From assembly GCA_034401135.1 (NCBI GenBank), contig JAWZSP010000004.1, positions 3,286,001 through 3,350,000 on the forward strand: a stretch of 64,000 bases of DNA, written 5' to 3'. Shown piece by piece: positions 1 through 12,270 of the stretch (position 1 is its first letter; the number at the start of each line of letters is the position of its first letter). Under the pieces are notes generated by a model, which worked only from the letters and a program-made list of their open reading frames with translations, was not told the DNA's origin and made no database searches. Position numbers and translations under genes: made by a program. Origin of the DNA: Volutella citrinella (Eukaryota > Ascomycota > Sordariomycetes > Hypocreales > Nectriaceae).

Positions 1-1393
1 TGCATACTCCTCGGTTGCGGCGGCCTGATCAGCCAGCGCCTTCTGAGGGCAGCTTGGAGCATCAAAGTCTGAAAAGATGTTGCGGAGCCACGAGGGGCAG
101 GCATCATTGCTCGGACATCCAACTAGAGACGGTCTCTGGGTATACTGTGCCCAGTAACATTTGGCTGGGTTGGGGATGCGGTGTAGTCTGCGCCTCTTGA
201 CTGCGACGCGGATGTGAAGCCACTGGCTCTCGCAAAAATCCCACATGGGAGGGATGGCATCCCCGCAGTAGCTGCAGAACTGCTTGACGTGGAAGCACAT
301 GTTGTCAAAGGATCTTGCGATGAGCCCGAGGCCTGAGAGATCCGGTTAGTTGTTGTTGATGGTATTGTTGTTTGGAAGAGTGAATGCACGAGGCCAGACG
401 ATGGGGCTGTCGTGGCCGCGGCACCAGCTCCCTGAGGCCGAATCAAGAATCAAACTCAGGGGCTTGTTGTCATCAAGTTTTGAAAAGAGCGGTTCTCGTG
501 AGAGAAAGCAACCGAGCAAGATAACGGGGATGCGTTGGGTATTCACAAAGCGACGATGTTGCAGTGATGAGTAGTCGCAGTGATGGTTGGTACTGGCACA
601 ACTCCGACTGATGAATAGGAGGAAGAGTTTCCAAGAGGGGGAAAATGGTAAACACGGAAATATGGGGGGCTGAAGTAAACGAACATGGCGCGCTGGGTGA
701 ATGGGCACTGAACGGCGGGTGAGTTATTGTCAGTTGCTTGGCAGCTGGCAACCAACCTCACTGACGGTCCTGGCCGGCCGACAAGGTGACAACAGGTGAC
801 TCAGGAGGGTGTTTGGGAAAGCTAAGTTCTACTGAACAGCAGGGACGACTACTAGGCAGCGAGACACCAAGGTGCGCTGGACGGCAACACGCAGGAGATC
901 TGGGGCACACAGGTCTTTTAAGATGCATCGTGACGAGTTCAAGGACCAATTTGGGTTGGAGGAAGCTTTGCAGGCCTATTACAACAAACCCTACTCTGTG
1001 CCTGGGCGTCAGGGGGCACCCTCGGGGCTGCTGCCAGGGGAAAGCCAGTATTAAGAGACACGGGCTACAGAGGGTGATGCTAATGTCTAAAACGCACTCT
1101 GCTCGAACTCTGTGGGAGTCCTCTGCTCCTCAGTGTGGCAAAGGCTGTTCTGGCGGCCCTGCAGCAGCAGCATCTTTGTGGTGGGCTGCATGAACATTCG
1201 ACACAGTCACCCCCTTGAACGCAGAACAGAACCTTTTCTTTTGCATAGCCTCGAGGCGAACACCGTTGAACACCAAATGCAATTCATCATTCAACACCAG
1301 CCAGCATCTAACAAGAACGAACGCCGTGCCATGAGGGGCCCAAACCCGGGAATACTGTATGTGACTCTACACCCTCGCCCGTTTTCCAGGGCC
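1..1393. other. No supported gene at left edge
   Basis: This stretch lies downstream of the KRE33-type gene. Overlapping open frames on both strands show no recognisable domain, no consistent intron structure and no conserved-looking segment. The part next to 1393 should hold the 3' untranslated region of the minus-strand gene. I see nothing else I can name. Confidence 0.6.
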
Positions 1394-4300
1394 TCATGCG
1401 GACCGCTTGGCCTTCTTGGACTTTTTCTTCTTCTCCCCAAACGCCTCCTCGTACACGTCGTTGGCCGTCACGACAGCCTTTCGCTTCTGCTTGCCCGACT
1501 TCACGCTAATCAGAGTGTTCGCCTTGCCTTGCTTGACCTGCTTCTCCGCCTCCTCCCACGCCGGCGCGTCTCCGTCGATCTCGTATCTATCCAGAGTTGT
1601 CAGTACAGCAAGTCCCCTCGATAGTCGCCGCATCGAGCAATTTGACATGACACAACAGGGGGGAGAGGGTCACTCACTGGTCGAGGGGCAGAGAGTCGAT
1701 GAGCTCTCTCTGCTTCTTCCTCAGCTCCCGCAGGGCTTCGTCACCACCCTCCTCGAGCTCTTCGTCTAGCCCGGTGGCCAACGGCACGTACTTGTCGTCC
1801 ACCATCTCGTCGTCGTGGGCGCCGCTGGCGTTCTCTCGCGACACGCCCAGCCGCTCGGTCTTGGGCAGCTCCGCGTCCATGGCCGCCGACACCAGCGTGC
1901 CAAAGTGCGCCGTCACCTTGCGGAGGATCTTGATGAACATGGCCAAGAGCTGCGCGGAGGGCACCGACAGCTCCTGCGAGATGGCGTCGACGTCCTTGTG
2001 CTGCAGACCGATAGCAAGAAGGATGCACTGCTGCACGCCCGTGAGCTTAATGTCCGACTTTAGGCGGCCGGTGAAGTAGAGGCTCGCAATGGTCGGGATC
2101 AGATCAAGGACAACGTGGTAGTCGAGCATGTTGTTGGCGTACGACTCGAGACGCTTGAGGTCAAAGGGCGACATGAGCCTGTCCAGCTCCTCCTTGGTCA
2201 AGGCCTGAACCTCAGCCGAATCGAGCTGTGCCCCGACGTTGGCCGACTGGTCGATGCTCAGCGCGTTCTTGGCCTCAAACGCGCGGAACTGGTAGGACAG
2301 CAGCGACAGGAAGCGCTTCTGGAAGTCCCGCGAGAAGGCGCCCAGCCAGCTGCTGTCGCCGCCGTTCTCGAGCGGCCTCAGCATCACGCACGTGTGCTCT
2401 CCAGTCAGGTCGTTGGCCGTCTGCCGGAGGTACACGGGGGAGAAGTTGCCGCGCTTCCAGAACTTGTGCAGCTGGGGAGTGAGGCCGTAGCTGACGCCGA
2501 CATAGTCGAGCCGCTCGGGCTTCTTCTCCGAGAGCTTCGCGAACAGGGGGGGCATCTTGTTGATGTCCCTGACCTTGATATCGTCGTCGAGCAGGGAGGC
2601 GTTCGCAAGATCCGCATCGGTAAGCCGGGGCATGCTCGCCACGACCTGGTCTTCGTCCTCGGACAGGCTGGCAAACTTGCCATCGTAGTAGTCTACAAGA
2701 AGCTCTAGGGCCTTGGTGCCGTAGCCCATGGAGACGTAGTCTGGGTTCGTGGCAATCCTGACCACACGGGCACCCGACAGGGACGCAAAGTCCTCATCCT
2801 GGAACTGCTGGCTGACGAGCCACGGGATCAGGTCACCGTGGGGCCTCTGGCCTCGGCTGAGGCTGTTTAGCACGCTCTGTCGGCTGATCTTTCCCTCCAG
2901 GGAGACCTGGATAACGCAGAGAGGCTCGGGCAGCTTGGTGCTGTCCTCGGCGACGGGGGGGACGAGAACAAAGAGCTCGTGGGCCGGCGCATCGCTCATC
3001 AGCTGCAGATCATCAGGCGAGTTCTTGTAGTGGCTCGCCACATAGAGCGCCACCATCTGCTGGAGGAACTTTTCAGAAACCGGGTGGAAGGAGAAGAGGG
3101 TATCGCGGTTGACGTTGAGAAGCTGGCACTGGGTAGGATCGGGGCAGCCGCCACTGTTGGACTTGGACTTTGGTAGCGTGGCGTCCAGGCACAGCAGAGT
3201 GTTGAGCCACTTCTCCACAGCGTCTCCCTGGGCATATCGAATCGGCTCCGAGAGAGTGATTTCGCGCAACTTGCGGCCCGCCTGGAGTTCCTCAGACTTG
3301 GACGCCTTTCCAGTAGCCCGATCAGCCAGCTCGGTGCCTTCGCCCGTGGTAGAAGCGGATCGCGATTGCTCCCGAAGCTGCTTGATGAGCTTGAGAGACA
3401 GGGATCGGCCAGTACCCTCGTAACCGTTGATGGTCGAAGCCATGAATACCAGGTAGGGACCCATCAGCTTCCGGACAAGGGGTAGAGGGATGGCAGCAGC
3501 CTCGTCGATGACCACTAGCTCAGCCTGTCCTAGAACGTGGGCGTCCTGGGGGCGGATGTACTGAATGGTCTGTCGGTGCTGTCGGTGGATGTTGACGCGG
3601 ACGATGGCCTTGTTGAAGTCTGGGTTTGTGCTCTGGATGATGGAGTAGTCGGCGTGATCGGCGTAGCCGAGGGCGTCGAAGCCCTTGAAGACGAATTCAA
3701 ACAGCGTCTTCAAGTTTTCGGGAGAGGGCGAGGTGATGAAGATGTTGCTGTATCCGTAGGCGACGGCGGCCGCAACCGCAACACCCATGGCGGCAGACTT
3801 GCCGCGTCCACGGCCAGCCGTCAGCGCGACGGTGCTCCTCAGCGTCTTCTCGGCAATGGCGTCGGTGAAGGTCATGAGGGCCTTGGCCTGGTCGACCGTC
3901 TTGGCCAGCGAGACGAGCGGGCCTACGGGCTGTCGGTCCTCGTTGTCCAATTTGAGCGCTTCCAGCTCGAGCTGCGACTCCGTCTTGGGCTGGTCCAGGT
4001 CGGGAGGCGGCAGGGCCTTCACGCCCTTGCCGCCAGAGATGGGAAGCACGTTCATCTCGTCGTCGATGACGAGGCACGAGTTGCAGCTGCCCAGGGACAG
4101 GATGAAGCGCTCGTTGAATCGCGCAACGACGTCGTCGTGGGCCTCGGTTCGGTACCTCGAGTGGACATCCATGGACAGGCTGTAGAGCTGCTTCAGGCTG
4201 TTCATTCCCTTCAGCAGCAGCACCACGATACCGCCACCCTCGACAGTCTCAATCGTTCGCGCCAGGATGTTGGGTGTGACGGCCTCGAAGTCCTGCAGAA

Positions 4301-4786
4301 TGCACATGCCAAAGGTCTGACCCAGGATCTTGTCCGTCTCCTTGTAGTACGTGTACCGGATATTGTGGAGCGACACGAACAGCTCGAATGCGTCCTCGGA
4401 GTTGACTTCCCGGATGCCTCGCTTGATCTCCTTCTTGATCTTGGCCTCTCGTTTCTTTCGGTGACTGGTTGCAGCCTTCAGTTAGCCGGGGTCGATGAGC
4501 ATCAGCAGCAACTATACAACCAACCTGGTGAATCCCAGAAGCTTGTTCTTGTACGCCCACAGTACAGACTTGTTCTGCTTGATGTCCATGGACGACATGA
4601 TGTGGTGCAGGTTCACAATCATGTCCTTGGACCTGTCGCCCACCACCACGAAGAAGCTTCGCTTTTTCTCCTGCACGCCATTTCGGATGAGCGCGGGGAT
4701 GCGCGAGTCACTGGGAAATAAGTTAGCATTCGTGTCTAGCCATGAGCGCGTAGTCACTCGGCGACTCACACTGCTTTGCGCTGCAT
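1394..4786 (-). CDS. KRE33: RNA cytidine acetyltransferase (Kre33/NAT10 family)
   Basis: Four exons: 4786-4770, 4710-4525, 4464-1678 and 1586-1394, giving 1060 residues, close to the roughly 1050 usual for fungal Kre33. The family makes N4-acetylcytidine in 18S rRNA and, with an adaptor, in tRNA, and is needed for 40S subunit assembly in the nucleolus. Visible features are the N-terminal segment starting DSRIPALIRNGVQEKKRSFF, a Walker A motif GRGRGKSAA at about residue 285, a DEAA helicase-type motif (VVIDEAAAIPLP), a GNAT acetyl-CoA region (RIATNPDYVSMGYGTKALEL) and a lysine-rich C-terminal tail typical of nucleolar proteins. The three introns (59, 60 and 91 bp) have GTGAGT, GTTGGT and GTGAGT donors. 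The first exon codes only MQRKAV, which matches the family start. Frame and motifs are intact, so the gene should be functional. Confidence 0.96.
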
Positions 4787-5439
4787 CTTGAAGGATTTTC
4801 CCACAGGCCAATCGCTCTGAGACTGCGCGGCGCAATACGGACTCGACTCTTGCCTGGCTTGTGGCCGCCGGGACCTACTTAGCTAAAAATCCAAAAATTT
4901 GGGGGTCGGCGGTTTTCTGCCGGGCGGTGTGTGTCGGTGAAAAGTTGATGTGGGGTACCTGGGACGCCCTGACCGAGGATTGACCTTGGTCGGCTAAGTA
5001 CTAGTATCTCTCCACCGAGACTCTCACCGAGCAATGTCACTCATCTCATCTCATGCGAGTTTGATAAGGGATGATCAACGACGAACTACGGCCAACTTGA
5101 CCCAAGTCTTCACATGGCAAGGAATTGGAGAGAATGAATATGTAGTCATCGTCTGATTCAACGGAATGAATTTGCTACTTATACAGAATACAAGGTGGTA
5201 CAACTGACAACTGAAGAGTCACCAGTGGGACATCACGGGCCGGAGTGTGCAATGATGATTGGTACCTGCGCGAGTCTATCAAAGTAAGGAAAGGCTCAGA
5301 GCGCAATGCCACAATTAACATGGACAAATCATCACCAACCGTTGCCAGACACCGTGAATGAGGAAAGCCCTTCAAATGCCCCAAACAAAGGAAAAGAGAG
5401 CCAAGCCGAACAGAAGAATATATACTTCGGCAGCCATGT
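4787..5439. other. Intergenic: KRE33 promoter and COX24 3' flank
   Basis: This 650-bp gap separates the start of the KRE33-type gene from the stop of the next minus-strand gene. It must hold the KRE33 promoter and the 3' untranslated region of the COX24-like gene. No small gene or clear regulatory motif is evident. Confidence 0.6.
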
Positions 5440-6516
5440 CTAAGTTCTATCCAGTTTGCGTCGCAGGACCCGTGTTCGCTTCATGAGCTTCTTGTACTTC
5501 TTCTTCTTCATTTTGAGCTTTCGCTGTCGCTTGACGCTGATGGCGTGCATGTCACGGCGGCTGCCCTGGGCCTCGTCGAACTTGAGCTGGCGGAGCGCCA
5601 TTCGCTCCAGGAAGCTTCGGGGCTGGGGGTCTTGCATGATGCGGGGGCTGTGAGCCATGATGCGGATCTGGCCATCGGGGTCGGTGGACTCTTCAATGGT
5701 GAAGAGGGCCTTGTACACGCGGTGCTGAGGCACATCCTCGACAGCCTCGGCCGCGGCAACGGCACCGTCTGCCTCGGCGGCAGCCTGCGGTTGCGGCAGC
5801 GGCGGGGGGCGGAAGGGGAGGAACTCTCCAGACATGGTGTCGATCTGGAGGTACATGCTCGACTCGCTACCGTCCACGTTCTTGATGTCGACCTTGTGCA
5901 TGGGCTGTCCCCCCGCCTGGCCGTCCTGCTGGTTGGAGATGGTCATCTGCGCCATGGGGCCCTCGATCTGGTCGATTGTGTCGGAGAGAGTGTTCATGGT
6001 GTCGGCCATCCTGCCAGCCTTGGTTCGGGAGGCGAAGATTGAGGCAAAGTGCTCATCGCTGACGGTTCGGGGCATCGTCTGGGTGATGGAAATGGGCCGA
6101 TGTAGCGAGAAGAAGCTCGATAGGCCGAGAGCTAGATCCCCCGGGTTAGTTGACGGGCCAGAATGCTTCCACGGCGACTGAGACTTGCCTTCTTGGGACA
6201 TGTGGTGCGTGTTTGGCACGCTGGGCAGATTCTTGAAGGCGGATGTCCGCTCTGAGGCGTCCTTGTTGTTCTTTCGTTTCCGCTTCTCGCTGCCAGCCTT
6301 GCCGTCCCCTCGCGCCGACGAGGCGGGGACAGCTGCGATTTCGCTGGACCCGTTATCGGATCGCGAGGGCTTCGAGGAGGAACATCGTCGCTGGTGGCCG
6401 CGGGCAAAGATGGGGGCCGTCTTTGGGGCCGTCGACGCGAGGGCTGCGAGGGCGCCGGTCTGGGGCGCAGAGGCGGCGGCCGAAGATACGACGCGCCGCA
6501 CCGAGGAGGGCAACAT
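5440..6516 (-). CDS. Mitochondrial COX24/mS38-like protein
   Basis: Two exons, 6516-6189 and 6131-5440, with a predicted 57-bp GC-AG intron, giving 339 residues. The N-terminus is rich in Ser, Ala and Arg with no acidic residues (MLPSSVRRVVSSAAASAPQT), as expected for a mitochondrial presequence. The middle holds the segment SSFFSLHRPISITQ. The last 35 residues are very basic (VKRQRKLKMKKKKYKKLMKR and on), matching the DUF1713/mS38 signature of yeast Cox24 and human AURKAIP1, a small-subunit mitoribosome protein linked to COX1 mRNA processing and translation. The middle is low-complexity and Ala/Pro-rich. Family membership rests on the C-terminal block; the N-terminal half is poorly conserved in general. 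It lies head-to-tail with the KRE33-type gene. Confidence 0.85.
   Translation of the reverse strand: MLPSSVRRVVSSAAASAPQTGALAALASTAPKTAPIFARGHQRRCSSSKPSRSDNGSSEIAAVPASSARGDGKAGSEKRKRKNNKDASERTSAFKNLPSVPNTHHMSQEGKSQSPWKHSGPSTNPGDLALGLSSFFSLHRPISITQTMPRTVSDEHFASIFASRTKAGRMADTMNTLSDTIDQIEGPMAQMTISNQQDGQAGGQPMHKVDIKNVDGSESSMYLQIDTMSGEFLPFRPPPLPQPQAAAEADGAVAAAEAVEDVPQHRVYKALFTIEESTDPDGQIRIMAHSPRIMQDPQPRSFLERMALRQLKFDEAQGSRRDMHAISVKRQRKLKMKKKKYKKLMKRTRVLRRKLDRT
6132..6188 (-). other. Predicted GC-AG intron in COX24-like gene
   Basis: Read on the minus strand, the segment begins GCAAGT, contains a perfect CTAAC branch site about 18 bp before the end and finishes with CTAG. It is 57 bp, a multiple of three, and has no stop in frame, so a gene finder would read through it and add 19 residues. 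Removing it joins MSQE to ALGLSSFFSLHRP in frame, which reads better than the Lys/Ser/Pro/Trp stretch it would encode. Splicing is inferred, not observed. Confidence 0.65.
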
Positions 6517-7786
6517 GTTGCTACCGGGCGCGGTGCAGTCCGCTGGGTCTGGAGGGGGACTGGAGGGGGGGTTTTGGGGTCAGGTTGAGTCCTGATGATG
6601 GCGGTTGCATCTCTTTCAAATCCCGGACTTGGCCGTGCAAAGGCTGCGCCTGCCCGGGAGGCGGGTGGCGCTAACTGTTTGTGGCCTAAGGCAGCGACAA
6701 TGGCAACACTGGCATCCGCGGCAATGCTGTCCCACCGCTATTCGTGCCATTTGCCAACTGACGTACTTGCTGCTTTGGATTTATCTACCGCAGATGGTGT
6801 TGTCCAAACCTCTCTTCTCATTACTTCTTATGGTATCACGGCTTTGGGGAGAGAATGCATTTTTCTGGTTGACTGAACCCAAGCTTGCCGCCTCATACCG
6901 GCCAACCAACAACCCTTCCAAGGCCTGAGGGCACTCCAGCCACCTTGATGAGATCACGGCATACCAGACCATGCTGCAGTGGCCGAACCAGGGTCGCATT
7001 ATGCCATGATGCATAGCCGGTGATGGAGACCGCTCCAGCTTGGACTGTGCCTCATCTACGCAGCTCCTGATGTATCTGAGCGTGACGACAGGGGAAGGCG
7101 CAAATTCCTAGGCATTCTGCTTTGCGACTCCTCTCCTCGGCTAGGATTTTGCATCTCAACAATTTCCTGCCTAACCAAATGATAGTCTTGCAAAGAAGAC
7201 GAGATGGGAAGAGCGGGAACTCTCCTACACATGGAAGATGAGGTGGCATGAGTTTGATGTACACTCCTTGAGCTGTGCACTTGGAAGCGTGGCAACAGAC
7301 GCATAGAAAACTAGGCCATGGTCTGCTCCGAAGCCAAAAACACAGCAGTTCAGTCGATTCCAAAGACTATCAGTGAACAGCAACAGCACGGGACTGGAAC
7401 TCCGACCCTGCAGCTTCCCCACGTCTCATTGGGGCCGAGCGGTCAAGGCGTGGAACCAATAGACCAGTGAGCGTGTATCGTTTGAGGCTAAGATAGGCGA
7501 GCGAGAGCCTCTCCACGATGCTCGCCAGATTGACGAGGCTGCACGTACGAAGACAATAACGAGGTGCGGCGCGAGACTGTGTGGCAATGCAATGCAATGT
7601 CTTGTCTATTGCTGCTAGTCAAACATGGCCGGCGCGTCATGCTGCTGGCCTCTATATGCTCCAGGGCCGCATCAAATGCCAACCAGCGCGATTCTGTAAT
7701 ACAAGCGCGAATGGGATCTCAAGATATCACGTCCAGCCTAAACCCTCTTCCCGCCTCCCTCCGAGGTAAGAAAAACTCGCCATCGC
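6517..7786. other. Intergenic, no supported gene
   Basis: About 1.27 kb between the start of the COX24-like gene and the stop of the Sym1-type gene, both on the minus strand. It should contain the COX24 promoter and the SYM1 3' untranslated region. Short open frames occur on both strands, but none has recognisable content. Confidence 0.55.
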
Positions 7787-8464
7787 CTACTGGGAGTTGA
7801 CCCAGCTGAGGTACGAGTTCCAGCCAATGGAAACAAGGTTGGCGAACAGAACACGGTGCTGCAGGGGCAAAAAGGTGAAGTTGACCATCTGGACAAAGGG
7901 CCAGATGAACCAGTTGGTCCGGAGCGCGGGCCACCACGTCTTGTCCAGGCGCTCTTTAGCGCTGGCGCCCTCCATGGTGGCCATGCTGCTGAGGAAGACG
8001 CCGATCATGACAGGCGCGAAGAGCAGTTGATCGCAGCCGACACGGGCGAGCATCTCAAGCCGGGCGTTCCTCTTCACGTTGACGTTGCGCGCGAGGAAGC
8101 CGAACCAGGTGGTGGCCGCAGGGCCGAAAACGCCTGAAATCAAGTTAAAATACGAAGTCGCTGATCGATAGGAGTGGGACTTACAGCCGCCGTAGAGGGC
8201 CATGCGGCCGGTTCGGGTCAAATCATGGCCCTTGAGTCCCTTTTGCTCAACTAGCTGCTGGGCAGTGATGTCGCCAGTCGCGAAGAGCACCGCAGTGGTG
8301 ACGCTCTGGGTGAGCAGCGGGCGCGCGGCAAGGCGGGCATTGTACCTGGAACAAGGGACGAAGAGTCAGCCAACGGTTGGTTCCCCCATAAACAAAGCAT
8401 CCATGGATGTCTGTGCCAGACATGCACGTCATCGGGTCCCTTACCAGCGAAGAAAAGAAGCCAT
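7787..8464 (-). CDS. SYM1: Sym1/Mpv17/PMP22 family inner-membrane protein
   Basis: Three exons: 8464-8445 (20 bp), 8345-8185 and 8133-7787, giving 175 residues, the usual fungal Sym1 length. The exon joins complete W and C codons in frame and give the start MASFLRWYNARLAARPLLTQ. Family landmarks are LFATGDITAQQLVEQKG, FGPAATTWFGFL and the C-terminal signature region with WPALRTNWFIWPFVQMVNF, followed by the last helix around LVSIGWNSYLSW. Proteins of this family have four hydrophobic segments and sit in the inner mitochondrial membrane, where yeast Sym1 supports ethanol metabolism and heat tolerance and Mpv17 helps maintain mitochondrial DNA; the transported substrate is unsettled. Introns are 99 and 51 bp. 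No disruption is seen. Confidence 0.94.
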
Positions 8465-10917
8465 TCTGAGCGGTTGTGAGAAATGTGCGATTACGAAGGA
8501 ATAAGGGGCTGACTGAGGCCGATCTGAAAGATTGCAGTCGGGATGTCTTAGAAAGTCGTTCTACCCCCAATTTTATTTCCCCAGAGCGACCCGAGCACAC
8601 GTCGTTCGATGGATCGACAGATGTGGCCGTGTGCGGGCAGCTGGCGAGTCCGCTGGCCGACAATCAAAACAGCTCCCAGCTGCCAGATACAGACGGGGAG
8701 CAAATAATATGGGAAGAGGGGTGGTTGATTGGCGACGGGCGACGGGGACCGGCAACGCAAGGACCCGGCTATTCGCTCTTCCTCGGGACGAACTGAAGCA
8801 ATTCACAAACGAAAGACTCGGATATCGATAATAGCAGGGGATGAAGCACGGGAATCAGATGTGCAGCAAGAAAGAGGGCCAGTTTTGGGTATTTTTTTTC
8901 CTGTTCTCTTCCCTTTTCGATATCCACCATCCACCTACGGCGTTGTAGGGGCCCCCGGGCCTTTTTGAGTCGCGTCCTGCTCCCCACGATCTCCCATAGT
9001 GGTAGGTCTCGTTAAGGTTGGTCGTGCGGGTTTAATGCACACCGACGGGGGGCTTGGGGGGTTTCTGCCGTATAATCCGGGGAGACCCGGCCCTTATCGG
9101 GGCGCCTGCATTTGTTTGATGCATCTGGTCTCGTCTCGGGGGCTTCAATGGGCGGGATGGGTTGCACACCCCACGGCCCACGACCGCCACTGCTCCGGGC
9201 AACTAGGATTCGACCCGGTTAGTGCGTTTGATTTGGGGGGGGGTTAAAAAGTCGAATTGTCCCCGTGAGCATGCCGGCAGTGCGGTGCAGCCCGGGCAAA
9301 AGAAACGAAAGCCTGCATCCCGCGCGGAGGGAGGAAGCCGGCGGTATACTGGTCTACTTGCATATCGCCGTTGCATTGTGGCTAGGGTGACGAGCGCCAG
9401 ATGTGGCCCGGGCATAAGGGATGGGTCCTGGGCGCACTAAGTTGTGTAACAAGTGGTTGTGTTGTGTTGTGTTGGTGAGCGAAGCGCAGCTACCCAATTA
9501 GGCAGTCCTCCGCACTCTGTCCGCCTGGCCTCCGGTGTGTTTGAGACGACTAATAAGAATTTTGTTAGTTAGTCTCTATTGCTGTATCGAGAACATCGTG
9601 AAGCGGCGTAACTAACCCATGAATTGGGCGAAGCGTGTTGATTCCTCCATGGCTCCAAGAAGTAACGCTTGGCGGGTTACCGTGGTTGGCCGTTGGTGGC
9701 TGCGCCAATGGAACCTTCTTCCTCCCCCCCAGTCCGGGATGGACGGCATCATGTACGTGACGATAATAGCCACCAACCCTGTGCTCATCAACCCGAGGCC
9801 GGCACCCGCCGCCCTGGCGACCCGGGCAGTCGGATCGGTATCATGCCCAAGAAGGCAATGCAGCAAGTCACGTCTTTGGCAGATCAATTCGCGCAGTGTA
9901 CCGGGGTCCCGCGATCTCGCCCACAGCTCGGCTCGACTCTCTGAGCAATGCAAGGCAGACAGATGACTGAGGCGGTTTCCAGGATGCGGTTCGGCTCCGG
10001 CTTCTCCATGTTAAGCACGGAGCAAGAGAAACCAGCGTATTCAGCCTCAACCCTTGTGCCAGCTCTTGTCCCGCTAGCCTCGGATTGTTTTCGACCTGGG
10101 CTCTGCGTTGGGTAGCTCGTACATAGCTGACACTCCTGTCACTGCTCCGCCTTGTCCCCTTCTAGAAAGTGACAGCACAAAGACTGCCTAGAAACGGGGC
10201 CACATCCACATCCATCCCGCCATCTCCATAGAAACCAGAAACAGACGGGCTGTGCTCTTGTAATTACCAGCTGCCAAGCCAGAGCGAGACGTGATTAAGC
10301 TCAATGGCCCTGGATCTGGCAGCTGAAGGGCACGATCCATCGCGGCCAGACCATCTTCAAACCACTGAGGTTGCAGCGAGCTCTCCCCTCAGCGGCTAAC
10401 AGAGCAGGCAGACGGTTTACGAGACAGGCCCAGCCAACCAGCTCCAGACAGAACTGGGGTTGCGACAAATGAATGGTCGCCGTTGCAGGACCAGCTGATG
10501 CATGTCGTGTGCGCTGACGCGTATGATTCTACCAAACACACGACACACCTTATCCGGCAGCATCGCCTCTGCTACTTCCTGTCCAGCACAGCCCTTCCAC
10601 AGTGTCGTCTCATTTCATGCACCGTAGAATCTGCCCAGGGCACCGCATCCCGGACAGTTAGGCTAACACGGCGCACTGTTTCCCCCTCAACGTCTCAAAG
10701 GCCATGGGCCGCATGTATATGGTTGCAGGTTGGCAGAGAGCCGGCTAGACTTAAAAAGGAGCCTGTCCTCACTTACTAGTATATAGGTACGAGGTGTTGC
10801 TCTGTCTCCAAGGTGAAATCGAAACCAACATCAAAATCAACACCAATACCAACAAACCAACGCAAAACTTGGACCACTCATCCACATCTCGAGGCAAACC
10901 AACTCTCTCCTTCTACC
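8465..10917. other. Divergent intergenic region
   Basis: A 2.45-kb gap between the Sym1-type gene (minus) and the membrane-protein gene (plus), so it carries both promoters. A TATA-like stretch (TATATAGG) lies about 135 bp before the plus-strand start, and the leader before that start is an adenine/cytosine-rich run of AAAATCAACACC-like repeats. A run of nine G occurs near 9235. I find no gene in it. Confidence 0.55.
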
Positions 10918-11605
10918 ATGGCCGACGACTTTGGCCGCATTGAACCGTGCCGCGGTTCCAGTTTCCGCGCCACTCTTCGAAAAGCAACCGCGATAGCCTT
11001 CATTCCCGCCTTTCCTCTATGCCTCATCCATGGCATCTTGTCTAGAATCCCGACTCCCGCCACCGGGCTCGTCCCCATGGGCTTCTCCGTCGGCGTTGCA
11101 CTCGTTAGCCTAGCCTCTGACGACAAGAAGCGCAGCAAGGCCGGGAACATCTGCCTGATCGTCTGGGATGTGATCCTGTTCGCTGCCTACCTCGCCGTCC
11201 TCGTCATCAGCTGGCTGGACTGGTGGCAGCCCTCGGGACTGTTTATGCTGTCCGCATATGCCACCGTCCCGCTCATTATGAACATGTGAAGCATGAAACC
11301 GATCCTTGTCCAACGTTGGAGCTAACAATGTCAGGTTCATCCACCTGTTTCTCATCCTCGACGGCATCTACCACAGTGACCCGGTACAGCGACGTCTGCG
11401 GCGCCTGGCTGGATTCGTGGTCCCCTCGCAGTGCCCCAACTGCAGCCATCACATTCGCCCCTCCCGGTTGTCTCGAGACGGTTATAACAGCGTTTTCGAG
11501 AGTGAGGAGCGCTTCTTGAGAGACGATGCCAGCGAGATCTCGCAGAGTGACTTCGAGTCCGGCTTGTCAGGCAAGGACCCCGAGACTCTTCAGATTCAAA
11601 TGTAA
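10918..11605 (+). CDS. Four-helix membrane protein of unknown function
   Basis: Two exons, 10918-11285 and 11335-11605, give 212 residues. The 49-bp intron has a GTGAAG donor, a GCTAAC branch site and ends CAG; its removal joins LIMN-M to FIHLFLIL in frame. The first 145 residues hold four likely membrane spans, near AIAFIPAFPLCLIHGILS, GLVPMGFSVGVALVSLA, ICLIVWDVILFAAYLAVLVI and a span across the splice junction ending FIHLFLIL. The soluble tail has one CPNC pair followed by HH and a long acidic Ser/Glu-rich end. I do not recognise the family. It looks like one of the small fungal membrane proteins with no assigned role, and no neighbour suggests a function. Confidence 0.8.
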
Positions 11606-12270
11606 AATCCTTGGCCATGGCGGGAGAGCTGTCCTCGAATCCGGGTGTTTACTTTCACAGCACTACTGCTTGATGAGTATTGAGAGGTGGCCGCGATGGC
11701 TGTGCTGGGAACAGTCCGGTCTGCGTTGAGAGTACACCCTTGACCAGCCATAGTGTGCATGTACATCATCCTCGCGATCTATTCCATCTTGACTTTGAAA
11801 ATTCCTATGAAATATCCTATATGAACAAAGAAAAAATATACCAGCAAAAAGAGCAAAAGCTAAACCAAGCTTGAGCAACAAAAATAAAGGCCTTCGTTAT
11901 CCCGAAGTTTCGGAGGCTGAAATCACACAGTGCCAGTTACACGTAACTTCATCTTGGACTTGGAGGGGCATTCAATTCATTGGGCACTTGGCTTGCACGC
12001 CCTTGACTTGTATTACGCCTGGTAGTTGTTGTCCAGGGTTCATCGCTATTTACAAGTTATATAACCGTAATGAATGCTAAAAAAAAGACAAAAGAAATCT
12101 CCGAATACGCCAGGCTTTGCAAAAATGAGAAGCGACCGAGCGTGACTAGGTGCTCGTAAGCCCGCTGTGGCTTTCCAAGACGGCACACAGTATGGGACAT
12201 TATATATGTACAAAGATTGGCGACAACGAGGTCTGGTATCTTCGTCAAGAGGCAATCAAGGAAATGTTGC
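11606..12270. other. Convergent 3' region
   Basis: The plus-strand membrane-protein gene and the minus-strand noxA gene end toward each other here, leaving 665 bp for the two 3' untranslated regions. The sequence is AT-richer than its surroundings. No gene is supported. Confidence 0.6.

Noticed and set aside
3537..4721. A 394-codon plus-strand frame antisense to the KRE33-type gene
   Set aside because: It mirrors the third-position GC bias of the real gene on the minus strand, is Val/Leu/Asp-rich without domains, and would overlap well-supported exons.
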